From Piscinibacter caeni (lineage in GTDB: Bacteria; Pseudomonadota; Gammaproteobacteria; Burkholderiales; Burkholderiaceae_C), in the NCBI GenBank assembly GCA_003265685.1, contig KZ836112.1, positions 1-64,000 of the forward strand: a stretch of DNA of 64,000 bases, written 5' to 3'. The notes beneath the pieces are model-generated. The model did no database searches. It saw only the letters and a list, made by a program, of their open reading frames with translations, and was not told the origin of the DNA. Every line of letters begins with the position of its first letter. Positions within the stretch are counted from its first letter, which is position 1. Position numbers and translations under genes: made by a program. Positions 50,126 through 58,547 of the stretch are shown here, in pieces.

Positions 50126-50824
50126 ATGGGGCTGTACCCCCAGTCGTCGCGCGGTGCCGCGGGCGTGCGCCCGCTGGTCGCCGAGCCGGGCGCCGAGCCT
50201 TCGCCTGACGGCTGGCTCGGCACGCACGACGAACCCGGCTACCGCGCCGGGCAGATCGTCGCCAAGCTGGCCGACCTGCCGGTCGTCGACGAGCGGCACC
50301 TCTACCTCGATCTCCTGCTGCTCGACGCGCAGGGCCTGATCGCCGACAGCCATTCGGGTCCCTGCGCGGCCTTGCCGCGCACGCTGGGTGCCGAGGCACG
50401 CGCGCGCTTCGTGCGCGTGACGGCCGAACTGCTGCGCCACGCGCCGGATCCCGAACGCGGCTTCGCCGGCCTGAACGGCGCACTCTCGACCTTGCGCGAG
50501 CTGGGCGTGGACGGCACCCACCTGGCGCTCGTCGCCCAGCAGCTCGACGCGGTCTGCAGCGACGCGGCGCTGGCCGATGCGCTGTCGCACATGCTGACGG
50601 CGAGCCTGGGCGAGGAGGAGGCGCGCCGCGCGGTGGCCGAGGTGGTGGCGCGCCTGGCCGCGCACGCCCGGCGCACCCACGAACCCTGGCCCGGCACGCA
50701 CGAGGACCTGCCGGCGCAGGTGCTGTGCGTCGTGCGCGTGATCGGCCGCGCCCGTGCGCGCCGCTACCTGCGCGAGGCCACCGACTTCGACCTGCTGCCC
50801 ACGCCCGACCTGCTCGGGTTGTGA
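50126..50824 (+). CDS. Hypothetical protein next to the phasin
   Basis: A 232-residue soluble protein. It is mostly helical in its middle part (about 80-190) and has no signal peptide, membrane segment or known motif. G-L-Y-P-Q-S-S-R begins it and a Leu-rich stretch D-L-L-L-L-D-A-Q-G-L lies at about 62. Starts 61 bases after phaP behind a hairpin, so it may be expressed separately; GGAG precedes the ATG. Composition and codon use match its neighbours. No family recognised. Confidence 0.6.
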   Translation: MGLYPQSSRGAAGVRPLVAEPGAEPSPDGWLGTHDEPGYRAGQIVAKLADLPVVDERHLYLDLLLLDAQGLIADSHSGPCAALPRTLGAEARARFVRVTAELLRHAPDPERGFAGLNGALSTLRELGVDGTHLALVAQQLDAVCSDAALADALSHMLTASLGEEEARRAVAEVVARLAAHARRTHEPWPGTHEDLPAQVLCVVRVIGRARARRYLREATDFDLLPTPDLLGL

Positions 50825-50836
50825 CCGACCGCGCGT

Positions 50837-51733
50837 TCAGCGCGGTACCAGCCGGGCCCCGGTGAGCTGCTCCTGCGCCTCCACCAGCGAGGGCACGTAC
50901 TTGTGCCCGTGGCCGAGTGCGCTGGCCAGCGCGAGCGACTGGTGCACCGCCTCGCCCACCACGGTCGGCACGTTCAGCGACTCGGCCAGGTGGGTGTAGT
51001 AGCGGATGTCCTTGCGCGCGTAGTCGAGCTCGAACTTCAGGCCCGCGAGATCGCCGTCGAGCGACTTCGCCATCGCCTGGAAGATGCCGGAGTTCACCAT
51101 GCCGGCCGACACCAGCTCGACCAGCTTGCGCGGCTCGCAGCCGGCGCGCTGCGCCACCGCGAAGGCCTCGGCCGTGGCGGTGCAGATGGCCTGGGCGATG
51201 AAGTTGTTGAGCAGCTTGATCACGTGGCCGGCACCCGGCCCGCCGACGTGGATCACGTTCTCGGCAAAGCACTTCAGCACCGGCGTCAGCGCGGCCAGCG
51301 TCGCGGCGTCGGCACCGATCATCAGGTTCAGGCGCCCCGCCTCGGCCTCGACCGGCGTGCGTGCCAGCGGCGCGTCGACGAAGGTCACGCCCTGCGCCGC
51401 GCAGCGCTCGCGCAGGCGTGTGGTCGACTCCGGCTCGCTGGTCGAGCAGTCGACGATCAGCAGCCCGGGCGCGGCGTCCTCGAGCAGCCCGTCCGGGCCG
51501 GTGACCGCCGCCTCGACCTGCGGTGTGCCGGTGACGCACAGGAACACGATCTGCGCACCGCGCGCCAGCGCGGCCGGGCTGGCGGCCAGCGTCGCGCCGC
51601 CGGCCAGCAGGTCGGCCACGCGCTCGCGGTTGCGGTGCACGGTCAGCGCCAGCGGATGGCCCTTGGCGAGCAGGTTCTTCGCCATGCCATGGCCCATGAG
51701 GCCGCTGGCGCCGATGAAGCCGATCTTCTGCAT
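50837..51733 (-). CDS. 3-hydroxyisobutyrate dehydrogenase-family NAD(P) oxidoreductase
   Basis: A 298-residue beta-hydroxyacid dehydrogenase. The Rossmann motif is G-F-I-G-A-S-G-L-M-G at the start (an extra residue compared with GxGxMG), the substrate-binding stretch D-A-P-L-A-R-T at about 123 replaces D-A-P-V-S-G-G, and the catalytic Lys is in G-H-V-I-K-L-L-N-N at about 170. Family enzymes act on 3-hydroxyisobutyrate, tartronate semialdehyde or related acids. The altered D-A-P-L-A-R-T loop suggests a different substrate. It lies 42 bases downstream of the FAD/FeS gene on the same strand; a link to that cluster is not evident. Confidence 0.83.
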   Translation of the reverse strand: MQKIGFIGASGLMGHGMAKNLLAKGHPLALTVHRNRERVADLLAGGATLAASPAALARGAQIVFLCVTGTPQVEAAVTGPDGLLEDAAPGLLIVDCSTSEPESTTRLRERCAAQGVTFVDAPLARTPVEAEAGRLNLMIGADAATLAALTPVLKCFAENVIHVGGPGAGHVIKLLNNFIAQAICTATAEAFAVAQRAGCEPRKLVELVSAGMVNSGIFQAMAKSLDGDLAGLKFELDYARKDIRYYTHLAESLNVPTVVGEAVHQSLALASALGHGHKYVPSLVEAQEQLTGARLVPR

Positions 51734-51775
51734 GTCACGCTCCGGGCCGCAGGAGAGCGCATCGTAGGTCAAGCG

Positions 51776-53074
51776 TCACCGGGTGCCGAACTTGGTCTCG
51801 AACCGGATGCCGATCTTCTGCAGCAGCGGCGTGGGCAGCTCGCCGCCGGCGCAGACGATCACCGCGTCGTTCGGCAAGGTGCGCGGCGTGCCGTCGGCCT
51901 CGATCACGACGGCCGCCGGCTCGATCTGCCGCACCTGCGACTGCAGCAGCACCTGCAGGCGGCCCTCGGCGCGCAGCGCGTCGAGCCGCTCGCGGTTCTT
52001 CGCCTTCACGCGCGCGAAGGCGGCGCTGCGGTACGACAGCGTGACCGTCGTGCCGGGCTGCTCGGCCAGCGCGATGGCGGCTTCCAGCGCACTGTCGCCG
52101 CCGCCCACCACCAGCACCTTCTGGCCGCGGTACTGCTCGGCGTCGATCAAGCGGTAGACCACGTTGGGCGACTCCTCGCCCGGCACGCCCAGCTTGCGCG
52201 GCGTGCCACGACGGCCGATGGCCAGCAGCACCGTGCGCGTGGCGATCTCGCCGCGGTCGGTCAGCACGACGAAGTGGTCGCCGCGTTTTTCCAGCCCGAC
52301 CAGGCGCTCGCGGTAGTTCACCTGCAGCCCGGTCTTCTTCACCACGTCGGCCCAGAACGCCAGCAGATCCTCCTTGCTGACCTCGCCGAACTTCACCTTG
52401 CCCACCAGCGCGAGCTGCACCGGCGCGGTCATCGTGATCTTGTGGCGCGGGTAGTGGTAGACCGCGCCACCGAGCGAATCCTCCTGCTCGATGATGCGGT
52501 AGCGGCGCTGGTGCGCCAGCGCCGCCAGCCCGGCGGAGAGCCCGGCCGGCCCGCAGCCGACGATCAGCACGTCGAGCACGCCGGGCGGCGTGGTGCCGCT
52601 GCCCAGGCGCTGGTGGATCGACTCCATCGCCTGGCGGCCCTGCTCGGCGGCCTTGCGCACCAGGCCCATGCCGCCGAGTTCACCGGCGATGTAGACCCCC
52701 GGCACGGTGGTCTCGAACTCGGCCGACAGGTGCGGGATGTCGATGCCGCGCTTCTCGGTGCCGAACACCAGGCTGATGCCCTCCACCGGGCAGGCCGCGA
52801 AGCAGGCGCCGTGGCCGATGCAGGCCGAGGCGTTCTTCAGCACCGCCTTGCCGTTGACCACGCCCAGCGCCTCCTCCGGGCAGGCCTGCACGCAGGAGCC
52901 CGAGCCGATGCAGCGCGCCGTGTCGATCACCGGGTGCAGCGAGGGCGGCTCGACGAGCCCGGCCTCGACCGCCTCGCGCAGGTCCTGAGCGTGCGCGGCC
53001 TGCACGCGGCGGTGGCGCCAGAGGTAGAAGCCGAGCGCGGAAAACAGGACCGCGCCGTACAGGAGCCATTCCAT
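51776..53074 (-). CDS. Membrane-anchored FAD/NAD(P) oxidoreductase with modified ferredoxin domain
   Basis: A 432-residue protein. One N-terminal helix (3-20) anchors it. A ferredoxin-like domain follows, with two motifs that each lack the second cysteine: C55-x-x-S58-x-x-C61-x-x-x-C65-P and C85-x-x-H88-x-x-C91-x-x-x-C95-P. A thioredoxin-reductase-like flavoprotein takes up about 165-430: FAD site V-G-C-G-P-A-G-L and NAD(P) site V-G-G-G-D-S-A-L-E, with no C-x-x-C active-site pair. It should pass electrons between a pyridine nucleotide and another carrier on the cytoplasmic face. It begins five bases after the porin-like gene of the multiheme cluster. Confidence 0.84.
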   Translation of the reverse strand: MEWLLYGAVLFSALGFYLWRHRRVQAAHAQDLREAVEAGLVEPPSLHPVIDTARCIGSGSCVQACPEEALGVVNGKAVLKNASACIGHGACFAACPVEGISLVFGTEKRGIDIPHLSAEFETTVPGVYIAGELGGMGLVRKAAEQGRQAMESIHQRLGSGTTPPGVLDVLIVGCGPAGLSAGLAALAHQRRYRIIEQEDSLGGAVYHYPRHKITMTAPVQLALVGKVKFGEVSKEDLLAFWADVVKKTGLQVNYRERLVGLEKRGDHFVVLTDRGEIATRTVLLAIGRRGTPRKLGVPGEESPNVVYRLIDAEQYRGQKVLVVGGGDSALEAAIALAEQPGTTVTLSYRSAAFARVKAKNRERLDALRAEGRLQVLLQSQVRQIEPAAVVIEADGTPRTLPNDAVIVCAGGELPTPLLQKIGIRFETKFGTR

Positions 53075-53079
53075 GGCGA

Positions 53080-55620
53080 TCAGAAGTCGTAGCGCCCGCC
53101 GAGGTAGTAGTAGTAGCGGTGCGAGTTCTCGTTGCGGGTGGGGCTGGTCGAGCGGGTGAGCTCGCCGTTGATCTCGGATTCGATCGCGAACTGCTGCAGC
53201 ATGCGGTACGTCACGCGCAGGCCCGGCGTCCAGCGGGTCAGGTGGCCGCCGGCGTTGTCGGTCTGCCGGTACCAGCGCAGCGAAGGCTCGAGCAGCAGCT
53301 GCTCGCTGACCTGCGAGGAGTTGTTGTAGCTCAGCAGCAGCGCATTGAAGTCGGACTGCGTCGCCGGCGTCACCGTCGGCCCGCTGAAGTTGGTGCCGCG
53401 CAGCACCGAGAACGCGACGACGTGGGTGTCGTGCGTCGAGTACAGGTTGCTGCCGATCAGCTGCGCACCCACCGCGTTGTTGCGGCTGCGGCCCTGGCCG
53501 GCGGGCAGGATGTCGGGCACCGGCTGGATCTCGCCGACGTCGGTCAGGCGCAGGTCGGCGCCGACCTGCCAGGTGGCGTTGATCGGCACCGTCGCGCCGA
53601 GCAGGCCCTGGGTGGTGTCGGAGGTGGTGTTCTTCACCGTGCGCCGCAGCGAGCCGAGTGTCTCGCCCTGGGCCAGCAGGTCGGAGATGCGCGTGGCCAG
53701 CGGCAGGTTCGGGTTCTGGAAGAACAGCGCGTTGCCGAGCATCAGCAGCGGCGTCTTGCGCTTGTCGTACAGGAAGTTGATCACCGCGTTGTTCTCGAGC
53801 TGCCAGGTGCCCTGCAGCGAGGCGATGTTCAGCCCGCGGATCGAGCGGTCCCAGTCGAGGATGCCGGTGGCCGAGGCGCCGCCGTTGAAGTAGCGCAGCT
53901 CGGTGCCCACCGCGTTGCGGTCGAGCTCGCCGTCGATCACCTGCCGGTTCACGTAGACGTTGCCGGAGAGGTTGGGCAGCAGCGCATCGGCCTCGATCGC
54001 GCCGCCGTAGAAGTGGCGCTTCGCGTCCAGCAGCTTGTCGGCCGGCACGCCGCCCACCGCGGTCAGGCGCCACTTCGGCACGAACGTGTAGCTGGCCTGC
54101 GCGCCGTCGAAGCGGCCCAGCACGCCCAGGCCGGCAGGCGACTGGCGCCCCAGCTTCACGCTCGTGCCCAGCACCAGCGAGCGATGCTCGAAGTACAGCG
54201 CCGACAGCCGGTTCCTGCTCTTGTCGCTGCGCAGCTGGTCGAGCGTGTAGGCGTCGCGGAACACGAAGCGCATGTCGGTGTCCGCGTCGCGGAAGCGCCA
54301 GTTCAGGTCGACGCTGCCCTGCCACTGCTTCTGGTCCTCGCCCGACAAGGTGTCGTCGCTCACCACCTCGGGCAGGCCGCTGATCGGCGAATCCTGGAAC
54401 TCCTGCGTGCGCACCTTGGACTGGCCACCGTAGTAGAACGCGGCCACCGAGCCGGACGTGGTCGCCGTCGCCTCCACCTTGGGCTTGGCCTTCTGCTCGA
54501 CGATCGGGCCGGACGGCGCGGCGGACAGCGGCGCGGCCGGCAGGCGCGCCAGTGCGGCGCGAACCTGGTCGGCGTCGGGGCCGGTGGGGAACAGCTGCAG
54601 GAAGGTCTCGTACTCGGCGCGCGCGCGCAGCGGGTCGCCGCTGCGCTCGCGCACCAGGCCGGCGAGTGCCTGGCCTTCGCGCGTCGACGCGTTGGCCGGC
54701 AGGTTGAGCAGCTCGTTGAGCTTGTCGAGCGCGCCGGCGTGGTCCTGCTTCGCCTCGGCGGCCTTGGCGGCGGCCAGCAGCGCGGCGGCCTGCTGCTCGA
54801 CGGCGGCGGCCGCCGGCGCGGGAACCCCCGGGGTGACCGGCGGGGCAGGCGGCACCGGCGTCGCGAGGGCCGCCGGCGGCGCTGCCGGCACCGGTGCGGC
54901 CGCGGCGGGCGCAGCGGCCGGCGCCAGCGCGACGATGCTCGCGTCGGGGAAGCGGTTCATCAGCTGCGCACGCGCCGCCTCGGCCTCGGTACGCGTCTCG
55001 AAGTAACCCAGCGCGATCTCGTGCACCGTGCGGCCGTCGACCTGGCGTTGCGCGGTGAACACCTGGTAGCGCTGCAGTGCCGAGGGGATCGGCGCGGCGA
55101 GCTGCAGGTTCGGCGCGTCCGAGCGCTGCAGCACGATCTGGAAGCCGCTGGTCGGCGCGGCGGGCTCGGCCGTCGTGGTGGCAGGCACCGCCTCGCCGAG
55201 GCCGCTGAGCACCACCTCGATCTGCCGGTCGCCGCGGCCGGCGCGCACCTTGAACGGCACCGCGCGCGACAGGCGCAGCAGCAGGCGGCGGTCGCGCAGG
55301 CGCTTGGGCGCCGCCTCGTCGTAGACCGTCAGGTCGGGCAGCGCGCCGCCGGCGGCGACGCGGCGCTCCGAGGGTACGTCCTGCAGGCCTTCGGCCAGCG
55401 TGACGAGGTCGTAGTAGATCTGCGCCGTGTCGCCGGCGCGCGGCACGTTGACGCGCCGGTACTGCACCGGCGTAACGAAGCGGATCTGCAGCACCGCATC
55501 GGCGCCCTCGCGGCGCAGGTCCACGTCGTCGATCAGCTGCGCCTGCGCGGCGCCCGCCGCCAGCGCCAGCAGCCAGGCGGCCGCCCATCCCCCCGGAGTC
55601 TTGTTCACGCTCAGTCCCAT
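53080..55620 (-). CDS. Outer-membrane beta-barrel protein with SPOR/TPR-like N-terminal part
   Basis: An 846-residue exported protein. Signal peptide 1-27; an AMIN-like beta domain (about 28-140); a SPOR-like segment (about 160-235); an Ala/Pro linker; a TPR-like helical pair (about 275-360); and from about 385 onward a 460-residue region of alternating polar/aromatic strands that ends in ...G-G-R-Y-D-F. The terminal Phe is the usual signal for outer-membrane barrel insertion. The size would allow 20 or more strands. Flanked by two multiheme cytochromes and a FAD/FeS oxidoreductase, it is the probable sheath of a porin-cytochrome conduit. The start overlaps the preceding cytochrome stop. Confidence 0.8.
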   Translation of the reverse strand: MGLSVNKTPGGWAAAWLLALAAGAAQAQLIDDVDLRREGADAVLQIRFVTPVQYRRVNVPRAGDTAQIYYDLVTLAEGLQDVPSERRVAAGGALPDLTVYDEAAPKRLRDRRLLLRLSRAVPFKVRAGRGDRQIEVVLSGLGEAVPATTTAEPAAPTSGFQIVLQRSDAPNLQLAAPIPSALQRYQVFTAQRQVDGRTVHEIALGYFETRTEAEAARAQLMNRFPDASIVALAPAAAPAAAAPVPAAPPAALATPVPPAPPVTPGVPAPAAAAVEQQAAALLAAAKAAEAKQDHAGALDKLNELLNLPANASTREGQALAGLVRERSGDPLRARAEYETFLQLFPTGPDADQVRAALARLPAAPLSAAPSGPIVEQKAKPKVEATATTSGSVAAFYYGGQSKVRTQEFQDSPISGLPEVVSDDTLSGEDQKQWQGSVDLNWRFRDADTDMRFVFRDAYTLDQLRSDKSRNRLSALYFEHRSLVLGTSVKLGRQSPAGLGVLGRFDGAQASYTFVPKWRLTAVGGVPADKLLDAKRHFYGGAIEADALLPNLSGNVYVNRQVIDGELDRNAVGTELRYFNGGASATGILDWDRSIRGLNIASLQGTWQLENNAVINFLYDKRKTPLLMLGNALFFQNPNLPLATRISDLLAQGETLGSLRRTVKNTTSDTTQGLLGATVPINATWQVGADLRLTDVGEIQPVPDILPAGQGRSRNNAVGAQLIGSNLYSTHDTHVVAFSVLRGTNFSGPTVTPATQSDFNALLLSYNNSSQVSEQLLLEPSLRWYRQTDNAGGHLTRWTPGLRVTYRMLQQFAIESEINGELTRSTSPTRNENSHRYYYYLGGRYDF

Positions 55621-58547
55621 TCCCTGTAGGTCGAACCTTTGGTGCCCAGCGGCCGGTGGCAGCCGGACTCGGAGCAGTCGATCGCCGCGGTCGACTTCTT
55701 CTCGTGCGTGAGCGACTTGCGCTCCATGCCACCGGCGTAGGCGGTGCCGCTGAGGTGGCAGCCCTTGCACCAGCCCGCGCCGCCGCCCAGGCTGTTGTTG
55801 TGGTTCATCGTGATCGAGGTCCACGAGCTGGTGCCGGTGTGGCAGGCCTTGCAGTCCATCGCGCCGCCATTGAGCAGCTGCGTCTCGGGGATGTGGTTGG
55901 CCGGCTTGGCGAGCGCCCCCTGGTTGCCCTGCGAGACATAGCTGCCGTTGTGGCAGGACTTGCACGTCGACGCGCTGACCACCGTGTGGTTCATCGTCAC
56001 CGAGGTGCTCCAGCTCGACTGCGAGCGGTGGCAGTTGTCGCACTTGGTCGGGCCGGTGGTCACCGGGATGTGGCCGGCCTGCTTGCCCTTGGCGGCGCTG
56101 CCGTTGTGGCAGTTGTCGCAGGTGCCGGTGCCCACCGCGTTGGCGGCCGAGTGGGCGAACACCACGTTGCTCCAGCTGCTGGCCGACTTGTGGCAGCTCT
56201 CGCAGACCGTCACGCCGGTGTGCACCGCGGTGGCCGGCTTGCCCACGGCAGGCGGGTAGCTGCCGGTGTGGCAGGCGGCGCACTGCGTGCTGACCGACAC
56301 CGAGGCGTGGAAGCGGGCCGGCGTCCAGGCCGTATAGCCGGACTTGTGGCAGCTGTCGCAGTTGACGATCGCCACGCCCGTCAGCGTCTGGTAGGGGATG
56401 TGCGTCGGGTTGCGCCCGTCGGCCGGCGGGTAGGCGCCGCTGTGGCAGCTGGCGCACTGGCTCGCCACCACCACCTGGGTGTGGTTGAAGCTGCTCGGCT
56501 TCCAGGTCTTGGTGGTGTGGCAGTTGATGCAGTTGACCGCCCCCACCGGGACGTGGCTGGCGTTCTTGCCGGTCGCGGCGCTGCCGTTGTGGCAGCTGCT
56601 GCAGTTGGTCGCGCTGGTGAAGGTCGCGTGGTCGACCTTGGCGGCGCCCCAGTCGCTCGTGGACTTGTGGCAGCTCTCGCAGGTCGTCACGCCGGCGTGG
56701 ATCGTGGTGTTGGGCTTGCCCACCGCGGGCGGGTAGCTGCCGGTGTGGCAGCCGGCGCACTGGTTGCTCACCGACACCGAGCCGTGGAAGCGCGCCGGCG
56801 TCCAGGCCGCGTAGCCGGCCTTGTGGCAGCTGTCGCAGTTGGTGATCACGACCCCGGCGAGCGTCTGGTACGGGATGTGGGTCGGGTTGCGGCCGTCGGC
56901 CGGCGGGAACGCGCCGCTGTGGCAGGTCGAGCACTGCCCGGCCATCGTGCCCTGGGTGTGGTTGAAGCTGCTCGGCTTCCAGGTCTTGGTGGTGTGGCAG
57001 TTGATGCAGTTGCTCGCGCCCGACGGGATGTGCGTCGCACTCTTGCCGGTGGCGGCGCTGCCGTTGTGGCAGCTCGCGCAGTTGGTCGCGCTGGTGAAGG
57101 TGGCGTGGTCGACCTTGGCGGCGCTCCAGTCGCTGGTGGACTTGTGGCAGGTCTCGCAGTTCGTCACGCCGGCGTGGATCGTGGTGTTGGGCTTGCCCAC
57201 CGCGGGCGCGTAGTTGCCGGTGTGGCAACTCGCGCATTGGTTGCTGACGGACACGGAGGTGTGGAACTTGGCCGGCGTCCAGGCCGTGTAGCCGGCCTTG
57301 TGGCAGCTGTCGCAGTTGGTGATCGCAACGCCGGCGAGCGTCTGGTACGGGATGTGGGTCGGGTTGCGGCCGTCGGCTGGCGGGAAGGCGCCGCTGTGGC
57401 AGCTCGCGCACTGCCCGGCCATCGTGCCCTGGGTGTGGTTGAAGCTGCTCGGCTTCCAGGTCTTGGTGGTGTGGCAGTTGATGCAGTTGCTCGCGCCCGA
57501 GGGGATGTGCGTCGCGCTCTTGCCGGTGGCGGCGCTGCCGTTGTGGCAGCTCGCGCAGTTGGTGGCCGAGGTGAAGGTGGCGTGGTCGACGTTCGCGGCC
57601 GACCAGTCGCTGGTGGACTTGTGGCAGGTCTCGCAGGTGCTTGCGCCGGCGTGGATCGCGGTGTTGGGCTTGCCCACCGCGGGCGAGAAGCCGCCGGTGT
57701 GGCAGCTCGCGCACTGGCCGGTCACCGACACCGAGGCGTGGAACTTGGCCGGCGTCCAGGACTTGTAGCCCGCCTTGTGGCAGCTGTCGCAGTTGGCGAT
57801 CGAGACGCCGGCGAGCGTCTGGTAGGGAATGTGGGTCGGGTTGCGCCCGTCGGCCGGCGGGAAGGCACCGTTGTGGCAGCTCGCGCACTGGCCGGTCACC
57901 GTGGCCTGCGTGTGGTTGAAGCTCGAGGGCTTCCAGCCGTTCGTCGAATGGCAGGTCGAGCAGTTCGCGGCGCCCGACGGGATGTGCGTCGCGCTCTTGC
58001 CGCTGGCGTTGCTGCCGTTGTGGCAGCTGGCGCAGTTGGTGGCCGAGGTGAAGCTCGAGTGGTCGGGTTTGGCGCCGTTCCAGTTGCTGGTGGACTTGTG
58101 GCAGTTCTCGCACACCGTCTGGCCGGCGTGCACCGCGGTGGCCGGCTTGCCCACCGCGCCGAGCACGCTGCCGTTGTGGCAGCTCGCGCAGCTCTGGCCC
58201 GCGAGGCCCTGGTGGTTGAAGCGCGTGTTGGTGTAGGTCTGGGTCGTGTGGCAGGCGTCGCAGTCCTGCTGGATCGTCGTGCTGAGGTGGTTCTGCGGCT
58301 TGACGACGTTGGCGCGCGACCAGGCCGTCCCGGCCGTGTGGCAGCTCGCGCAGTCGCGCGGCGTGCCCTTGAACACGCCGCCGAGGTGGCAGCTTTCGCA
58401 GCGCTCCTTCGCGTGCTGCCCGGTCAGCGCGAAGCCGGTGCGCGTGTGGTCGAAGTCGCGCAGCGCGGACTGCGCGAAGGCCGCCGGCGCGGTCACGGCG
58501 AGCAGCAGCACCAGCGCGAGCCGCTTCAGCAGGTTGACGGCGTTCAT
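55611..58547 (-). CDS. 35-heme c-type cytochrome (34 CxxCH plus one CX4CH)
   Basis: A 978-residue exported protein with signal peptide 1-25 (A-F-A). I count 34 C-x-x-C-H motifs and a final C-S-E-S-G-C-H of the CX4CH type near the C-terminus. The middle is built of four 159-residue units of six hemes each (exact 477-bp period), spaced by T-H-I-P-S/Y segments. No lipobox or membrane helix. Such giant cytochromes act as periplasmic or extracellular electron wires. The start overlaps the stop of the 24-heme gene (ATGA) and the end overlaps the porin-like gene by 10 bases. The direction of electron flow is unknown. Confidence 0.9.
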   Translation of the reverse strand: MNAVNLLKRLALVLLLAVTAPAAFAQSALRDFDHTRTGFALTGQHAKERCESCHLGGVFKGTPRDCASCHTAGTAWSRANVVKPQNHLSTTIQQDCDACHTTQTYTNTRFNHQGLAGQSCASCHNGSVLGAVGKPATAVHAGQTVCENCHKSTSNWNGAKPDHSSFTSATNCASCHNGSNASGKSATHIPSGAANCSTCHSTNGWKPSSFNHTQATVTGQCASCHNGAFPPADGRNPTHIPYQTLAGVSIANCDSCHKAGYKSWTPAKFHASVSVTGQCASCHTGGFSPAVGKPNTAIHAGASTCETCHKSTSDWSAANVDHATFTSATNCASCHNGSAATGKSATHIPSGASNCINCHTTKTWKPSSFNHTQGTMAGQCASCHSGAFPPADGRNPTHIPYQTLAGVAITNCDSCHKAGYTAWTPAKFHTSVSVSNQCASCHTGNYAPAVGKPNTTIHAGVTNCETCHKSTSDWSAAKVDHATFTSATNCASCHNGSAATGKSATHIPSGASNCINCHTTKTWKPSSFNHTQGTMAGQCSTCHSGAFPPADGRNPTHIPYQTLAGVVITNCDSCHKAGYAAWTPARFHGSVSVSNQCAGCHTGSYPPAVGKPNTTIHAGVTTCESCHKSTSDWGAAKVDHATFTSATNCSSCHNGSAATGKNASHVPVGAVNCINCHTTKTWKPSSFNHTQVVVASQCASCHSGAYPPADGRNPTHIPYQTLTGVAIVNCDSCHKSGYTAWTPARFHASVSVSTQCAACHTGSYPPAVGKPATAVHTGVTVCESCHKSASSWSNVVFAHSAANAVGTGTCDNCHNGSAAKGKQAGHIPVTTGPTKCDNCHRSQSSWSTSVTMNHTVVSASTCKSCHNGSYVSQGNQGALAKPANHIPETQLLNGGAMDCKACHTGTSSWTSITMNHNNSLGGGAGWCKGCHLSGTAYAGGMERKSLTHEKKSTAAIDCSESGCHRPLGTKGSTYREWD
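56135..58042 (-). repeat. Four tandem 477-bp coding repeats
   Basis: The element containing C-D-S-C-H recurs at 56346, 56823, 57300 and 57777, an exact 477-bp (159-codon) period with six hemes each. The middle two copies are nearly identical over long stretches, suggesting recent duplication or gene conversion. Outer limits are approximate. Confidence 0.85.

Noticed and set aside
56135-58042. Regular repeats that might be taken for a CRISPR array
   Set aside because: The period is 477 bp, fully coding, and each unit encodes six heme motifs.
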